From NCBI RefSeq assembly GCF_030161875.1, contig NZ_BSVA01000001.1, forward strand, positions 1,674,001-1,738,000: a stretch of 64,000 nt of DNA, read 5' to 3'. This DNA is from Homoserinibacter gongjuensis (lineage in GTDB: Bacteria > Actinomycetota > Actinomycetes > Actinomycetales > Microbacteriaceae). The position numbers and the translations under genes are program-made. Position 1 is the stretch's first letter. Every line of letters begins with the position of its first letter. Below the pieces are notes generated by a model. The model saw only the letters and a program-made list of their open reading frames with translations, ran no database searches and was not told the origin of the DNA. Shown piece by piece: positions 29,399 through 39,467 of the stretch.

Positions 29399-30257
29399 CA
29401 TCGCACCCGTGAGGCGCACGCGCCTCCTGCGCACACCCGCCGCCGGCATCGTGCGGCACGTGCTCCTGATCGCGGCGAGCATCGTCATGATCTATCCGCT
29501 GCTGTGGATGCTCGCCTCCTCCTTCCGGCCGAACGACGAGATCTTCAGCAACCCGGGGATCATCCCCGAGGGGCTCGACGCGACCAACTACCTCGAGGGC
29601 TGGAACTCGCTCGCCCATCCGTTCGGGCGGTACCTGATGAACTCCGCGATCGTGGTGCTCGGCTGTGTGCTCGGCAACCTGCTGTCGTGCTCGCTGACCG
29701 CCTACGCCTTCGCGCGCATCAACTTCCGGTTCCGCGCGCCGCTCTTCGCCGTCATGCTCGTGACGATCATGATCCCGGTGCATGTGATCGTCGTGCCGCA
29801 GTACATCATGTTCAACCAGCTCGGATGGGTGAACACCTTCGTGCCGCTCGTGCTGCCCAAGTTCCTGGCCACCGATGCGTTCTTCATCTTCCTGATGGTG
29901 CAGTTCATCCGCTCGATCCCGCGCGAGCTCGACGAGGCCGCGCGCGTCGACGGGCTCGGCCATATCGGGATCTTCTTCCGGATCATCCTGCCGCTCATGC
30001 TGCCGGCACTCGCCGCGACCGCCATCTTCACCTTCATCAACAGCTGGAACGAGTTCTTCACGGCGCTCATCTACCTGACCTCGCCCGACATGATGACGGT
30101 GCCCGTCGCGCTTCGCTCGTTCCTCGACGTGACCGCCGGATCGTCGTACGGGCCCATGTTCGCCATGTCGATCGTCTCGCTGCTGCCGGTGTTCTTCATC
30201 TTCCTGTTCGGGCAGAAGTACCTCGTGCGGGGCATCTCGACGACGGGCCTGAAATGA
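29388..30257 (+). CDS. Sugar ABC transporter permease (MalG/UgpE type)
   Basis: A 289-residue CUT1 permease with six helices; the EAA loop reads ELDEAARVDGLGHIGIFFRIILP. The N-terminus has the typical HVLLIAASIVMIYPLLWML helix and the C-terminus ends near FLFGQKYLVRG, as in most MalG relatives. It overlaps the previous permease gene by 11 bases, so the two subunits are translationally coupled, and is followed 43 bases later by kdgD. Confidence 0.93.
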   Translation: MTTDIAPVRRTRLLRTPAAGIVRHVLLIAASIVMIYPLLWMLASSFRPNDEIFSNPGIIPEGLDATNYLEGWNSLAHPFGRYLMNSAIVVLGCVLGNLLSCSLTAYAFARINFRFRAPLFAVMLVTIMIPVHVIVVPQYIMFNQLGWVNTFVPLVLPKFLATDAFFIFLMVQFIRSIPRELDEAARVDGLGHIGIFFRIILPLMLPALAATAIFTFINSWNEFFTALIYLTSPDMMTVPVALRSFLDVTAGSSYGPMFAMSIVSLLPVFFIFLFGQKYLVRGISTTGLK

Positions 30258-30300
30258 CCGCCACCCCGCCATCCGCCCGCCACGAACCCGGGAGCCCCCG

Positions 30301-31217
30301 ATGACCCCCACCCGCTCGCCCCGACCGGCGCGCCGCTCTTCTTCCCCGCCACGCCGTTCGACGCCGCCGATCGCGTGGATGCCGTAGCCCTCGAGGCACA
30401 CATCGAGAATCGCCTGGCCTGGGAGCCGAGTGCGGTCGTCGCGGCGAGTGGTGCGGGCGAGTTCCACGCCATGTCGCAGGACGAGGTCGCCGCCGTCGCC
30501 CGTATCGCGGTCTCGGCCGTCGCGGGGCGGCATCCGGTGCTCGTCGGATGCGGTGGCCCGCTCGGCAATGCCCGTATCGTGGCGCGCGCTGCGCAGGAGG
30601 CCGGCGCCCAGGGGCTGCTGCTGATGCCTCCGTACCTGGTCGAGCCGATGCCGGGCGGCATGGCCGCCTATGTGCGTGCCGTCGCGGCGTCGAGCGAGCT
30701 GCCCATGATCGTCTACCATCGCGGACACGGGACGCTCTCGGTCGACGATGTTCGCGAGCTCGTGCACGATCCGCTCGTCGCGGGTATCAAGGACGGCGTC
30801 GGCGACCTGGCGCTGGCGCGGCGGTTCGCCGAACTCGTGCGCGAGTCGGGTCGCGAGCTCCTCCTGCTCAATGGAATGCCGACCGCGGAGGTGCATCATG
30901 CGGCGTACGCCGAGATCGGCATCGACCGCTACTCGTCCGCGGTGTTCACGATGGCGCCGGAGATCGCGATGGGCTTCCACTCTCCGTCGGAGCCGGGGAT
31001 GCGCGACGCGCTGCTGCGGGAGTTCTTCGAGCCCTTCGTGCGCCTGCGCTCCGAGGCCCCGGGTCTCGCGGTCGCACTCGTGAAGACCGGACTCCGGCTG
31101 CGCGGCGAGGACGCCGGGGTGCCACGCCCTCCCCTGCGCGATGCGGAGCGGATGCGCCACCGACTGGCAGAGTTGCTCGAGCGCGGCACCGCGATCATCC
31201 GAGGAGGCACCCGGTGA
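30301..31217 (+). CDS. kdgD: 5-dehydro-4-deoxyglucarate dehydratase (one frame break)
   Basis: DapA-family aldolase-fold enzyme that converts 5-keto-4-deoxyglucarate to 2,5-dioxopentanoate with loss of water and CO2. 305 residues after repair. Landmarks are the N-terminal GAPLFFPATPFD, AASGAGEFHAMSQDE, VYHRGH (the Tyr of the catalytic site) and the Schiff-base lysine in GIKDGVGD. The ATG at 30301 follows GGGAG; four codons later the C run at 30319-30322 is one base short, so the N-terminal 20 residues are in another frame. The GTG at 30375 is internal. The stop overlaps the next start (GTGA). Confidence 0.86.
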
Positions 31218-32296
31218 GCTCGATCATCGCCACGGTCACGACGCGACGCCTGGAGGTGCCGCTCGCCCGCCCGTGGTCGCCGACCGTGCGACGCGTGGCG
31301 GTGCTCGCGGTCGACGTCACCGACAGCGAGGGACGGGTGGGCCACGGCTTCTCGTGGGTGCCGGCTATCGGCGCCGGCGCCGTGCAGTCGCTCCTCGACG
31401 AGGACATCCGCGAGTTCGCGATCGGGCAGCCGACGGATCCCGAGGCGCTCTGGCCCAAGATGTGGCGTCACCTCCACGAGGCGGGATCGGGCGGTCTCAC
31501 GACGATCGCGATCGCCGGTCTCGACCTCGCCCTCTGGGATCTCGCCGCTCGCCGCTCCGAGCTCTCGATCTCGGCCCTCCTCGGAGAGCGCCGTTCCTCG
31601 GTGGAGGTGTACGCCAGTGGCATCAACTTCTATTTCGACCTGCGCGAGGTGCGCGCCCAGGCGCGGCGCTGGGAGCGGCGCGGCTACCGCGCCGTGAAGA
31701 TGAAGGTCGGTCGCAGCAACGTCGCGCATGACGTGGCGCGCGTCGCCGCGGTGCGCGAGGTCATGGGGCCCGAGTGCCGGATCATGGTCGACGCCAACCA
31801 GCGCTGGAGCGTCGAGGAGGCGGTCACCGCGCTCGCGGCGCTGCGGGAGTTCGATCTGACCTGGGTCGAGGAGCCGCTGCGCGCCGACGACCTGCCCGGT
31901 CACCGACGCCTTCGCGAGGAGACCGACATCCCGATCGCCCTGGGCGAGAATCTGTACACGGCGTACCGGTTCGCCGAGTTCGTCGATGCGGGCGTCGTCG
32001 ACGTGATCCAGCCCAACATCGTGCGCGTCGGAGGCATCACGCCGTTCCGGCGCATCGCGGAGCTCGCCACCGGAGGGGTCACGCTCACGCCGCACCTGCT
32101 GACCGAGCTCTCGGGCCAGCTGGCCCTGACGCTGCCCGACGACACCCTCGTCGAGGATGCGGACGGCGCCGACTTCGCCTCGCTCGGGCTGCTCGCCGGG
32201 GACTCCCCGGTGGCGATCGACGACGGTCGGCTGCACTCCACCGGCCGTCCCGGGCTCGGGCTCGAGTTCGTCGAGGAGGTCGGCGATGTCGAGTAA
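31214..32296 (+). CDS. Enolase-superfamily (mandelate racemase/muconate lactonizing) sugar-acid enzyme
   Basis: A 360-residue MR/MLE-type enzyme: catalytic KxK in AVKMKVGRS, metal ligands in MVDANQRW, WVEEPLRAD and LGENLYTAYR, and the His in LTPHLLTELSG. This residue set belongs to the MR subgroup, whose members dehydrate hexarates or isomerise galactarolactone. With uronate dehydrogenase and KdgD in the same operon it should be a galactarolactone cycloisomerase or a glucarate/galactarate dehydratase; sequence alone does not decide. The GTG at 31214 has GGAGG six bases upstream and overlaps the kdgD stop by three bases. Confidence 0.88.
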   Translation: MSSIIATVTTRRLEVPLARPWSPTVRRVAVLAVDVTDSEGRVGHGFSWVPAIGAGAVQSLLDEDIREFAIGQPTDPEALWPKMWRHLHEAGSGGLTTIAIAGLDLALWDLAARRSELSISALLGERRSSVEVYASGINFYFDLREVRAQARRWERRGYRAVKMKVGRSNVAHDVARVAAVREVMGPECRIMVDANQRWSVEEAVTALAALREFDLTWVEEPLRADDLPGHRRLREETDIPIALGENLYTAYRFAEFVDAGVVDVIQPNIVRVGGITPFRRIAELATGGVTLTPHLLTELSGQLALTLPDDTLVEDADGADFASLGLLAGDSPVAIDDGRLHSTGRPGLGLEFVEEVGDVE

Positions 32297-33739
32297 TCCG
32301 TTCGAGGTCGGCGAGGCGACCGCGGCCGCGGCCCTCGCCGCGCCGATTATGCGCAGGTCCACCGCGGCTCAGCGCGCGCGCTGGCTCTCCACGATCGCCG
32401 ACGCACTGGACGCTGCGGCCGGTGAGCTCTTGCCTCTTGCCGAGGCGGAGACGCATCTCGATGCGTCCCGCCTCGCCGGCGAGCTGGCACGCACCACGCG
32501 CCAGCTGCGCTTCTTCGGCGAGGTGATCCTCGACGGCGGCTACCTCGAGGCCGCGGTCGACCATGCGCGACCGGATGCCACCCCGCCGGCACCGGACCTC
32601 CGCCGGATGCTGGTGCCGATCGGACCGGTCGCCGTGTTCAGCGCCTCCAACTTCCCCTTCGCGTTCTCTGTCGCGGGCGGTGACACCGCCTCCGCGCTCG
32701 CGGCCGGAGCACCCGTGGTCGTGAAGGGGCACTCGGCGCATCCGCGGCTCTCACGACGCACGGCGGAGCTCGTGCGCCACGCGCTCGAGGCAGCGGGGGC
32801 GCCGTCCGGTGCCTTCGGGCACCTCACCGGTCGCGAGGCGGGAGCATCGCTCGTCACCGACCCGCACATCGCCGCCGTCGGCTTCACCGGCTCGCTCGCG
32901 GGGGACGGGCGCTGTTCGACCTCGCCGCGGGCCGTGCTGATCCGATCCCGTTCTACGGCGAGCTCGGCTCCGTCAACCCGGTCGTGATCACGGCCGAGGC
33001 GCTGCGCTCTCGGGGCGACGAGCTCGCGGCCGGCCTCGCCGGCTCATTTCAACTCGGCGCGGGCCAGTACTGCACCAAGCCGGGGATCGTCTTCGCGCCG
33101 CGCGGCGGCGGGTTCGCCGAGCGCGTCGCCCGTCACCTGGCGCCTGCGTCTCTCGCCCTGCTGAGCGACCCGATCTCGAACGGCTTCCGCGACGGTCTCG
33201 ACACGCTGATCTCCCTGCCCGGGATGACCGTCCACCGCGACGCGACGGGCGGCGACGGCATCCGGCCGCTCGTGCTCGCGACGAGCATCGACCGCGTGCT
33301 CGAGAACCCGTCTGCCCATCTCGTCGAGTGCTTCGGGCCGGTGACCGTGGTGGTCGAATACGCGTCGTCGGATGATGTGACGACCGCGATCCGCGCCATC
33401 GGCGGCAGCCTCACGGCCACGCTCCACGGCGCGCCCGGCGAGGGCCTCGCGGCGCTCGCCGACGAGCTGTCGGCCATCGCCGGCCGGGTGCTGTTCGACG
33501 GCTGGCCCACAGGTGTCGCGGTCGGATGGGCGCAGCAGCACGGCGGGCCGTGGCCCTCGAGCACTGCGCCGCACACCTCGGTCGGCGCGACCGCCATCCG
33601 CCGCTTCCTCCGGCCGGTGGCATGGCAGTCGGCGCCGGATCACCTGCTGCCGCCGGAGCTGCGCGAGGCGAATCCGCTGGGCATCCCGCGCCGTGTGGAC
33701 GGCGCGCTCGTGCTCGCAGACCGCGAGGGCGGTGCGTGA
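32286..33739 (+). CDS. 2,5-dioxovalerate (2-oxoglutarate semialdehyde) dehydrogenase (one frame break)
   Basis: NAD(P)-dependent aldehyde dehydrogenase, 484 residues after repair, closing the uronate pathway by oxidising 2,5-dioxopentanoate to 2-oxoglutarate. Visible are the cofactor-site PIGPVAVFSASNFPFAFS and VVVKGHSAHP, the GFTGS turn, the ELGSVNP segment and the catalytic cysteine in GAGQYCTKPG. The G run at 32900-32904 is one base short; the sequence should continue GFTGSLAGGRALFDLAA. The ATG at 32286 follows AGGAGG at seven bases, inside the previous gene (11-base overlap). Confidence 0.87.
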
Positions 33740-35038
33740 TGGACCACGAGCTCAGCGCCTTCCGCCCGCACGCCGATGGGCAGCGGCTCGACACCGCCGC
33801 GATCCAGGAGGGCATCGACGCGGTCCACGCCGGCGGCGGAGGCACGCTGCGGATCGGCGCCGGCCGCTATCTGGTGGGCGGCATTCGGCTGCGCAGCGGC
33901 GTGACGCTGCTGCTCTCCGCGGGTGCCGTGCTCGTCGCGAGTCCACGCTACGAGGACTTCCTCGCCCACGAGGCCGCGACCGAGGTCGAAGGGGCCCGGC
34001 ATGCGGTCATCTATGCGCGCGATGCGCGTGATGTCGGCGTGCGAGGTCCCGGACGGATCGTGGGCAGCGCCGACGCCTACTTCGAGACCGTCGCCGACGA
34101 GCAGGGCTACCGCCGCCCGCTGCCCCGTCGCCCGCGCGTGCTGCTGTTCGAGGGCTGCGAGCGCGTCGCGATCGAGGACGTCGTCATCGAGCAGGCGCCG
34201 ATCTGGACCGTGCACCTGGTGGCCTGCCGCGATGCCTCGATCGTCGGCGTGACCATCGACAACGACCTGCGGATGGCCAACACCGACGGGATCGATATCG
34301 ATGGATGCCAGCGGGTGCGGGTCGCCGACTGTCGCATCAGCTCGGCCGACGACGGCGTCTGCATCAAGACCACCCGGCGTCCGGGCGGGCTCGGCGGGCC
34401 CGCCGAGCACATCGTCGTGACGGGCTGCATCATCCGCTCCACGAGCTGCGCCGTCAAGGTGGGCACGGAGACCGTCGAGGATGTGCGGTTCGTGGTGGTG
34501 GCGGACTGTACCATCTCGGCCAATCGCGGGGTGGGCCTCATCTCGCGCGACGGCGGTGCGCTGCGCCACATCGTCGTCTCGGGCGTCACCATGGAGTGCA
34601 CCCTCGCCGGCTGGGCGTACTGGGGCAAGAGCGAGCCGATCTTCATCTCGGCCGGTCGACGCGCCCCGGGCAGCAGCCCGGCGCCATCGAGCATGTGCGG
34701 TTCTCCGGCATCTCGGGCGACGCCGAGGGGCGATCACTCTGCATGCCGAGGACGACGCCGCGATCTCGGATGTGGTGCTGGAGCGCATCCGGATCGTCCA
34801 GCGCGCGTCCGCCTCGCCTCTGCAGGGCATGCGCGACCTGCGCCCGGTGCCGTCGAGCGAGACCGGTCCGGATGCGGCGCCGGGCGGCGGTACGACGGGG
34901 GTGTCGCCCTACCCGGGAGGGCTGCCCGGTGTGCACGCCCACGGCATCCGGGGGCTGCGGATCGACGACCTCGTGGTGCACCGCCCCGATCCCCTTCCCG
35001 CGGGGTGGAACCCCCGCACGATCGTCGAGACCCGATGA
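33739..35038 (+). CDS. GH28-like (polygalacturonase family) protein without signal peptide (two frame breaks)
   Basis: A right-handed beta-helix glycosidase-like protein, 433 residues after repair. GH28 marks are NTDGIDIDGCQRV and SSADDGVCIKT (the acidic NTD and DD motifs). The usual GHG and RIK motifs are not evident (GVGLISRDGG and CAVKVG occupy those places). There is no signal peptide, so it should act inside the cell on imported oligo-uronides, for example as an exo-acting enzyme (inference). The ATG at 33739 overlaps the previous TGA by one base. Breaks: CCCC 34664-34667 and GGGG 34727-34730, each one base short. Confidence 0.82.
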
Positions 35039-35856
35039 GCAGGATCACGATCACCGGGGCGAGCGGCGAGATCGCGAGCGCGATCCGTCCGCTGCTGCAC
35101 CGGCATGACCTGCGCCTCGTCGACCTGCGTGAACCGGCGGGCGCGCTCGGATCGCACGAGGAGTTCGTGCGGGCGGATGTGACCGACGTCGACGCGATGA
35201 CGGCGGTGTGCGCCGGCGCCGAGCTCGTGGTGCACCTGGGAGGGTTCCGCCAGGAGCGCGCCTTTGACGACATCCTGCGCGTCAACATCGGCGGCACGCG
35301 AACCGTGCTCGAGGGCGCCCGGCTCGCGGGTCGCCCCACGGTGCTGCTCGCGGGCTCGGTGCACGCCGTCGGATACACGACGGTCGCCACGGCGCGTGAC
35401 CGTCCGGTGCCGGCTCCGCGCCCCGACTCGCTCTACGGTGTGGGGAAGGTCGCGGCCGAGGCGCTTGGCAGCCTGTACGCCGACCGCTTCGGCATGGCGG
35501 TGGTCACGGCACGGATCGCCGCCTTCCTCCCTCGGCCGGTGGATCGGCGCGGACTCTCGCTCTGGTGCTCGCCCGCGGATCTCGTCCGTCTCGTCGAGGC
35601 CTGCCTCAGAATCCGCACACCGGGCCACCGCATCGTCTGGGGCGTGTCGGCCAACAGCCGGGCGTGGGTGGATGCCGGTGCCGGTGCCGAGATCGGCTTC
35701 CGTCCGGTCGACGACGCAGAGGCCTTCGCCGACGACATCACGCTGAAGGGCGCAGCGGACGAGGATGCGGCGGCGATCGCCGCAACGCCGCTCGGCGGCG
35801 ACTCGGTGCTACGAGATCGTCCTCTCGGCACCGACTGGGATCCGCGCGCGCAGTAG
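35035..35856 (+). CDS. udh: Uronate dehydrogenase (NAD-dependent)
   Basis: Short-chain dehydrogenase/epimerase-fold enzyme of 273 residues that oxidises galacturonate or glucuronate to the aldarolactone. The N-terminus has the Rossmann motif TGASGEIASAIRP; DVTDVDAM, LVVHLGGF, the Ser in LAGSVHAVGY and the catalytic pair in SLYGVGKVAAEAL (Tyr-x3-Lys) follow. Udh-like features include the C-terminal WDPRAQ end after DRPLGTDWD. The ATG at 35035 overlaps the GH28 stop (ATGA). Last gene of the operon; it converges with the XPB gene. Confidence 0.88.
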   Translation: MSRITITGASGEIASAIRPLLHRHDLRLVDLREPAGALGSHEEFVRADVTDVDAMTAVCAGAELVVHLGGFRQERAFDDILRVNIGGTRTVLEGARLAGRPTVLLAGSVHAVGYTTVATARDRPVPAPRPDSLYGVGKVAAEALGSLYADRFGMAVVTARIAAFLPRPVDRRGLSLWCSPADLVRLVEACLRIRTPGHRIVWGVSANSRAWVDAGAGAEIGFRPVDDAEAFADDITLKGAADEDAAAIAATPLGGDSVLRDRPLGTDWDPRAQ

Positions 35857-35879
35857 CGCCGCGCAGCAGGAGTCGATCC

Positions 35880-37532
35880 CTACGCCGCCAGCTCGTGGGC
35901 GTCGAGGATCGTGTAGCTGTAGCCCTGCTCCGCGAGGAAGCGCTGCCGGTTCTGGGCGAAATCCTGATCGACAGTGTCGCGCGCCACGAGCGTGTAGAAG
36001 TTGGCGGGGAGTCCCGATTCCTTCGGGCGCAGCAGGCGTCCGAGGCGCTGCGCCTCCTCCTGGCGCGAGCCGAACGAGCCCGACACCTGGATCGCGACGG
36101 TCGCCTCCGGCAGGTCGACCGAGAAGTTGGCCACCTTCGACACCACGAGCACCTTCGTCGTTCCGTCGCGGAACTCCTGGTAGAGCCGCTCGCGCTCGGC
36201 CACGGGCGTCGCGCCCGTGAGCTGGGGCGCGCCCAGGGCATCCGACAGCTCCTCGATCTGATCGAGGTACTGGCCGATCACGAGGATCCGCTCGCCGTCG
36301 TGCTTGGCCACCAGATCCTTCACGACCTGCAGCTTCGCGGGCGCGGTCGCCGCGAGCCGGTAGCGCTCGTCGTCGGCGGATGCGGCGTACTCGAGGCGCT
36401 CGGACTGCGGCAGGTCGATACGCACCTCGAAGCACGATGCCGGCGAGATGAAGCCCTGCGCCTCGATCTCCTTCCACGGCGCGTCGAAGCGCTTGGGGCC
36501 GATGAGGCTGAACACGTCGGACTCGCGGCCGTCTTCGCGCACGAGGGTCGCCGTGAGGCCGAGGCGCCGACGCGCCTGCAACTCTGCGGTGAGCTTGAAC
36601 ACGGGCGCGGGCAGCAGGTGCACCTCGTCGTAGACGATGAGGCCCCAGTCGAGCGCGTCGAGCAGGGCCAGGTGCGCGTACTCGCCCTTCCGCTTCGCCG
36701 TGAGGATCTGGTAGGTCGCGATCGTGACGGGCTTGATCTCCTTGACCTGGCCGGAGTACTCGCCGATCTCGTCGTCGGTGAGGCTCGTGCGCTTGAGCAG
36801 CTCGGCCCGCCACTGACGTGCCGACACGGTGTTGGTCACGAGGATGAGGGTGTTGGTGTCGGCCGCGGCCATGGCGCCCGCGCCGACGAGCGTCTTGCCC
36901 GCGCCGCACGGGAGTACGACGACGCCCGAGCCACCCGCGAAGAAGTTGTCGACGGCTTGCTGCTGGTAGGGGCGTAGCGCCCAGCCGTCCTCGACCAGTT
37001 CGATCTCGTGCGGGGTGCCGGGCGTGTAGCCGGCCTGGTCGTCGGCGGGCCAGCCGATCTTGAGCAGCTCCTGCTTGACCTGGCCACGCGCCCAGGGCTG
37101 CAGGGTCCACTCGGTGCTCGTGCGGCGGATGCCGAGGAACGGCGCGATCTTGGAGTTGCGGGTGATCTCGGCGAGCACCGCGGCATCCGAACCCCGGATG
37201 ACGAGCTCGCCGGGCTCGTCGGCGCTCGCCTCGTCGCGCGCGATCACGAGGCGGCCGTAGCGGCCGACCGTCTCGTCGATGTCGATCTGCACCGTCTGCG
37301 GCACGGGGAACTTCGCGTAGCGTTCGAGAGTCGCGAGCATCTGCTCGGCCGTGTGGCCGGCCGCGCGGGCGTTCCACAGGCCCAGCCGCGTGATGCGGTA
37401 GGTGTGCACATGCTCGGGCGCGCGTTCCAGCTCGGCGAAGATGGCGAGCTCGTGGCGCGCCTCTTCGGCATCCGGATGCGCCACCTCGAGCAGCACGGTG
37501 CGGTCGCTCTGCACGATCAGCGGTCCGTTCAT
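35880..37532 (-). CDS. XPB-type DEAD/DEAH DNA repair helicase
   Basis: A 550-residue superfamily-2 helicase of the bacterial XPB group. It has an N-terminal XPB domain, Walker A VVLPCGAGKTLVGAGAM, DEVH box LIVYDEVHLLPAP, motif III LGLTATLVREDG, and C-terminal VVSKVANFSVDLPEA and GSRQEEAQRLGRLLRP (motifs V and VI). It probably unwinds or remodels DNA during repair. The ATG at 37532 has TAAGCT (minus strand, 37542-37547) nine bases upstream. The helicase-associated partner gene lies 71 bases upstream on the same strand, a conserved actinobacterial neighbourhood. Confidence 0.93.
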   Translation of the reverse strand: MNGPLIVQSDRTVLLEVAHPDAEEARHELAIFAELERAPEHVHTYRITRLGLWNARAAGHTAEQMLATLERYAKFPVPQTVQIDIDETVGRYGRLVIARDEASADEPGELVIRGSDAAVLAEITRNSKIAPFLGIRRTSTEWTLQPWARGQVKQELLKIGWPADDQAGYTPGTPHEIELVEDGWALRPYQQQAVDNFFAGGSGVVVLPCGAGKTLVGAGAMAAADTNTLILVTNTVSARQWRAELLKRTSLTDDEIGEYSGQVKEIKPVTIATYQILTAKRKGEYAHLALLDALDWGLIVYDEVHLLPAPVFKLTAELQARRRLGLTATLVREDGRESDVFSLIGPKRFDAPWKEIEAQGFISPASCFEVRIDLPQSERLEYAASADDERYRLAATAPAKLQVVKDLVAKHDGERILVIGQYLDQIEELSDALGAPQLTGATPVAERERLYQEFRDGTTKVLVVSKVANFSVDLPEATVAIQVSGSFGSRQEEAQRLGRLLRPKESGLPANFYTLVARDTVDQDFAQNRQRFLAEQGYSYTILDAHELAA

Positions 37533-37603
37533 AACCGAGCAAGCTTACCCGCGGGGCGAACCCTCGTGCTGGTGCGGCGCCGGCCGCGGGGAGCGGGAGG
37601 GGA

Positions 37604-39467
37604 TCAGTCGGCGGGGTCGACGGCGACGATGTGCGAAAGGGGAGAGTGCGTTCGATGTCGGCGCGGCGATCGCGGGCGCGGAGGCGGCCGCCCGCGAGCG
37701 CGGCGGGCTCGAGCAGGTAGGGCACCTCGGTGCCGTCCGGCATCCGCACGACGACCGTCACCTCGAGTTTCGCCTTGATCGCGAGCTCGAGCTGGCGTGC
37801 GTTCCAGGCCGCGCCGCTCTCGGCGGGCTGGTGCTCGGCGGCCTCACGGATGCGCGCCACGAGACGCACGGCCGGATCGGGTGCGGGCTCGGTCACCACG
37901 GGCCGTGGGGGCGTGCGCTGCACCGCGCGGATGACGCCATCCGGTCCCTCGAACACCGCCGGATAGCGCGCGTCGACGAGCGCCCAGTAGAGGGTCTCGG
38001 CGTCGAAGCGGCTCACCGCGCGGTGGTCGCCTGTGCGACGGGGAGCGAGCGAGGTGAGCGCCTGATCGATCACGAGCTGCCCGATGAGCGTCGGGTCGTC
38101 GGCGCGCACATAGCTGTGGGCTCCGCCGTCGGGCCCCGGCTCGCCGTCGAGCGGCCCGACCCGCAGGATGCCGAAGCGCCCGGCAGTCTCCGACAGCAGG
38201 TATTCGAGCGGCTGCGGGATGCCGGTGAGCGAGATCTCGCCGAGCAACGCGCGCAGCTGCTCGACCGTCTGGCCCGTCGTGAGGGCACGCGTCACGGATG
38301 CTGCGGTGATGCGGTAGCTCGAGGCCAGTCCCACCGATTCCACATCCGCCACCTCGCGCAGGCGCAGGTCGACGTCGGAGGCGAGCGGGCCCGGCGCGAT
38401 GATCGAGAGGTCGTGCTGGATGTAGACCTGGCGCACCTCGGGCGGGAACAGCTCGGCCATCGCGGCCTGCGCGGCCTCGGCCCCGCTCAGCAGCAGCGCG
38501 GAGCCCGCGCTCGAGGGCACCGACGCGTCGGCGATGCCGAGCGCCTCGGCGGCGGCGATCACCTCGCGCGTGCGGTCGGGCAGCCAGGCGCCGCCGGCCG
38601 GATACAGCCAGGAGAGGTACTCGAGCAGCCCGTCGCCCCAACTGGCTCCCGCCCGAGCGCGCAACTGCGCGCGCAACTCGGGGGCACCTGCTCGAGCCAG
38701 CTCGCCGCGAGGCGCGCCCAGCGCTCGACGCGCGGCGAGGAGCGCCAGTGCTCGGCCCGCTCGGTCGCCCGCCAGGCCCCGGTGGCCGGTGCCACGAGCC
38801 CCGCGCCCTCGGTGATCGCGAGCAGCGTCGCGAGCTCGGCATCCGTGTTGGCACCCGTGGCCCCGAGCAGCCGGCGCCAATCGGGCAGCGCGATGCCACC
38901 CCGCTGCAGGATGCGCGCCGGCTCGCGTTCGATTGCCCCGACGAGTTCGCCCACCGCCGTGACCGCCGTGAAGGCGCGCTCGCTCGCGACCCGGTCGGCA
39001 GACGCGCGGTCGGCGCGGCCGACGGGCTCGAGCGCCGCCGGAGGGCTGCCGTGGATGAGCTGCTCGAGCGACGGGAGACCGTCATCCGGCCAGCCGCGCA
39101 GCACCTCGGCGACGGCGCCGGGCACGATGGTGCGCCCGTCATCCGGGATCAGCAGCGCGAGCTCGGTCAGGTGGGTGATCGCCGCCGCCACCTCGGCGAC
39201 CGGTCGATCGATCCGGTGCGCGATCGTCTTGGCGTCGGAGCTCTCGGGGGCGAGTGCTCCCGCGGCGAGCACCCCGAGGGCGGTGCGGTCGAGGTGGGCG
39301 AGCGACGCCTGGATCGACCCGGCATCCAGCAGGGCCTCGGCGAGATCGAAGACATCGCGGATGCCGAACTCGCGCACGGGCCGCGCGTGCAGGAGCGCCG
39401 TCAGCGCAGCATCGGACCGCGCGCGCAGCGACGCTGCGAGCGCGAGGGCCGAACTGCTAGCGGCCAC
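37604..39467 (-). CDS. Helicase-associated (XPB/Ssl2 N-terminal-domain) protein (two frame breaks)
   Basis: A 621-residue protein after repair, of the family found beside bacterial XPB. The N-terminal half is a helical winged-helix array (SLAHLDRTALGVLAAGAL, EVAAAITHLTELALLIPDDGR). The C-terminal half carries the helicase-associated domain with VRQVYIQHDLSIIAPGPLASDVDLRL and SSYRITAASVTRALTTGQ. Breaks: CCCCC (plus GGGGG 38680-38684) should be six, giving QVPPELRAQLRAR; and CCCC (plus GGGG 37639-37642) should be five, giving the true end TLPLSHIVAVDPAD. The GTG at 39467 overlaps the small membrane gene by 11 bases. Likely a regulatory partner of XPB. Confidence 0.84.

Noticed and set aside
30375..31217. 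GTG at 30375 as the kdgD start
   Set aside because: It would remove the conserved PLFFPATPFD segment, which is encoded just upstream in the same frame and joined to an ATG with a ribosome site by one missing C.
26211..35856. Uronate cluster as a recent horizontal transfer
   Set aside because: GC is similar to the neighbours and no mobile genes flank it. Only the lower GGATGC density hints at another origin.
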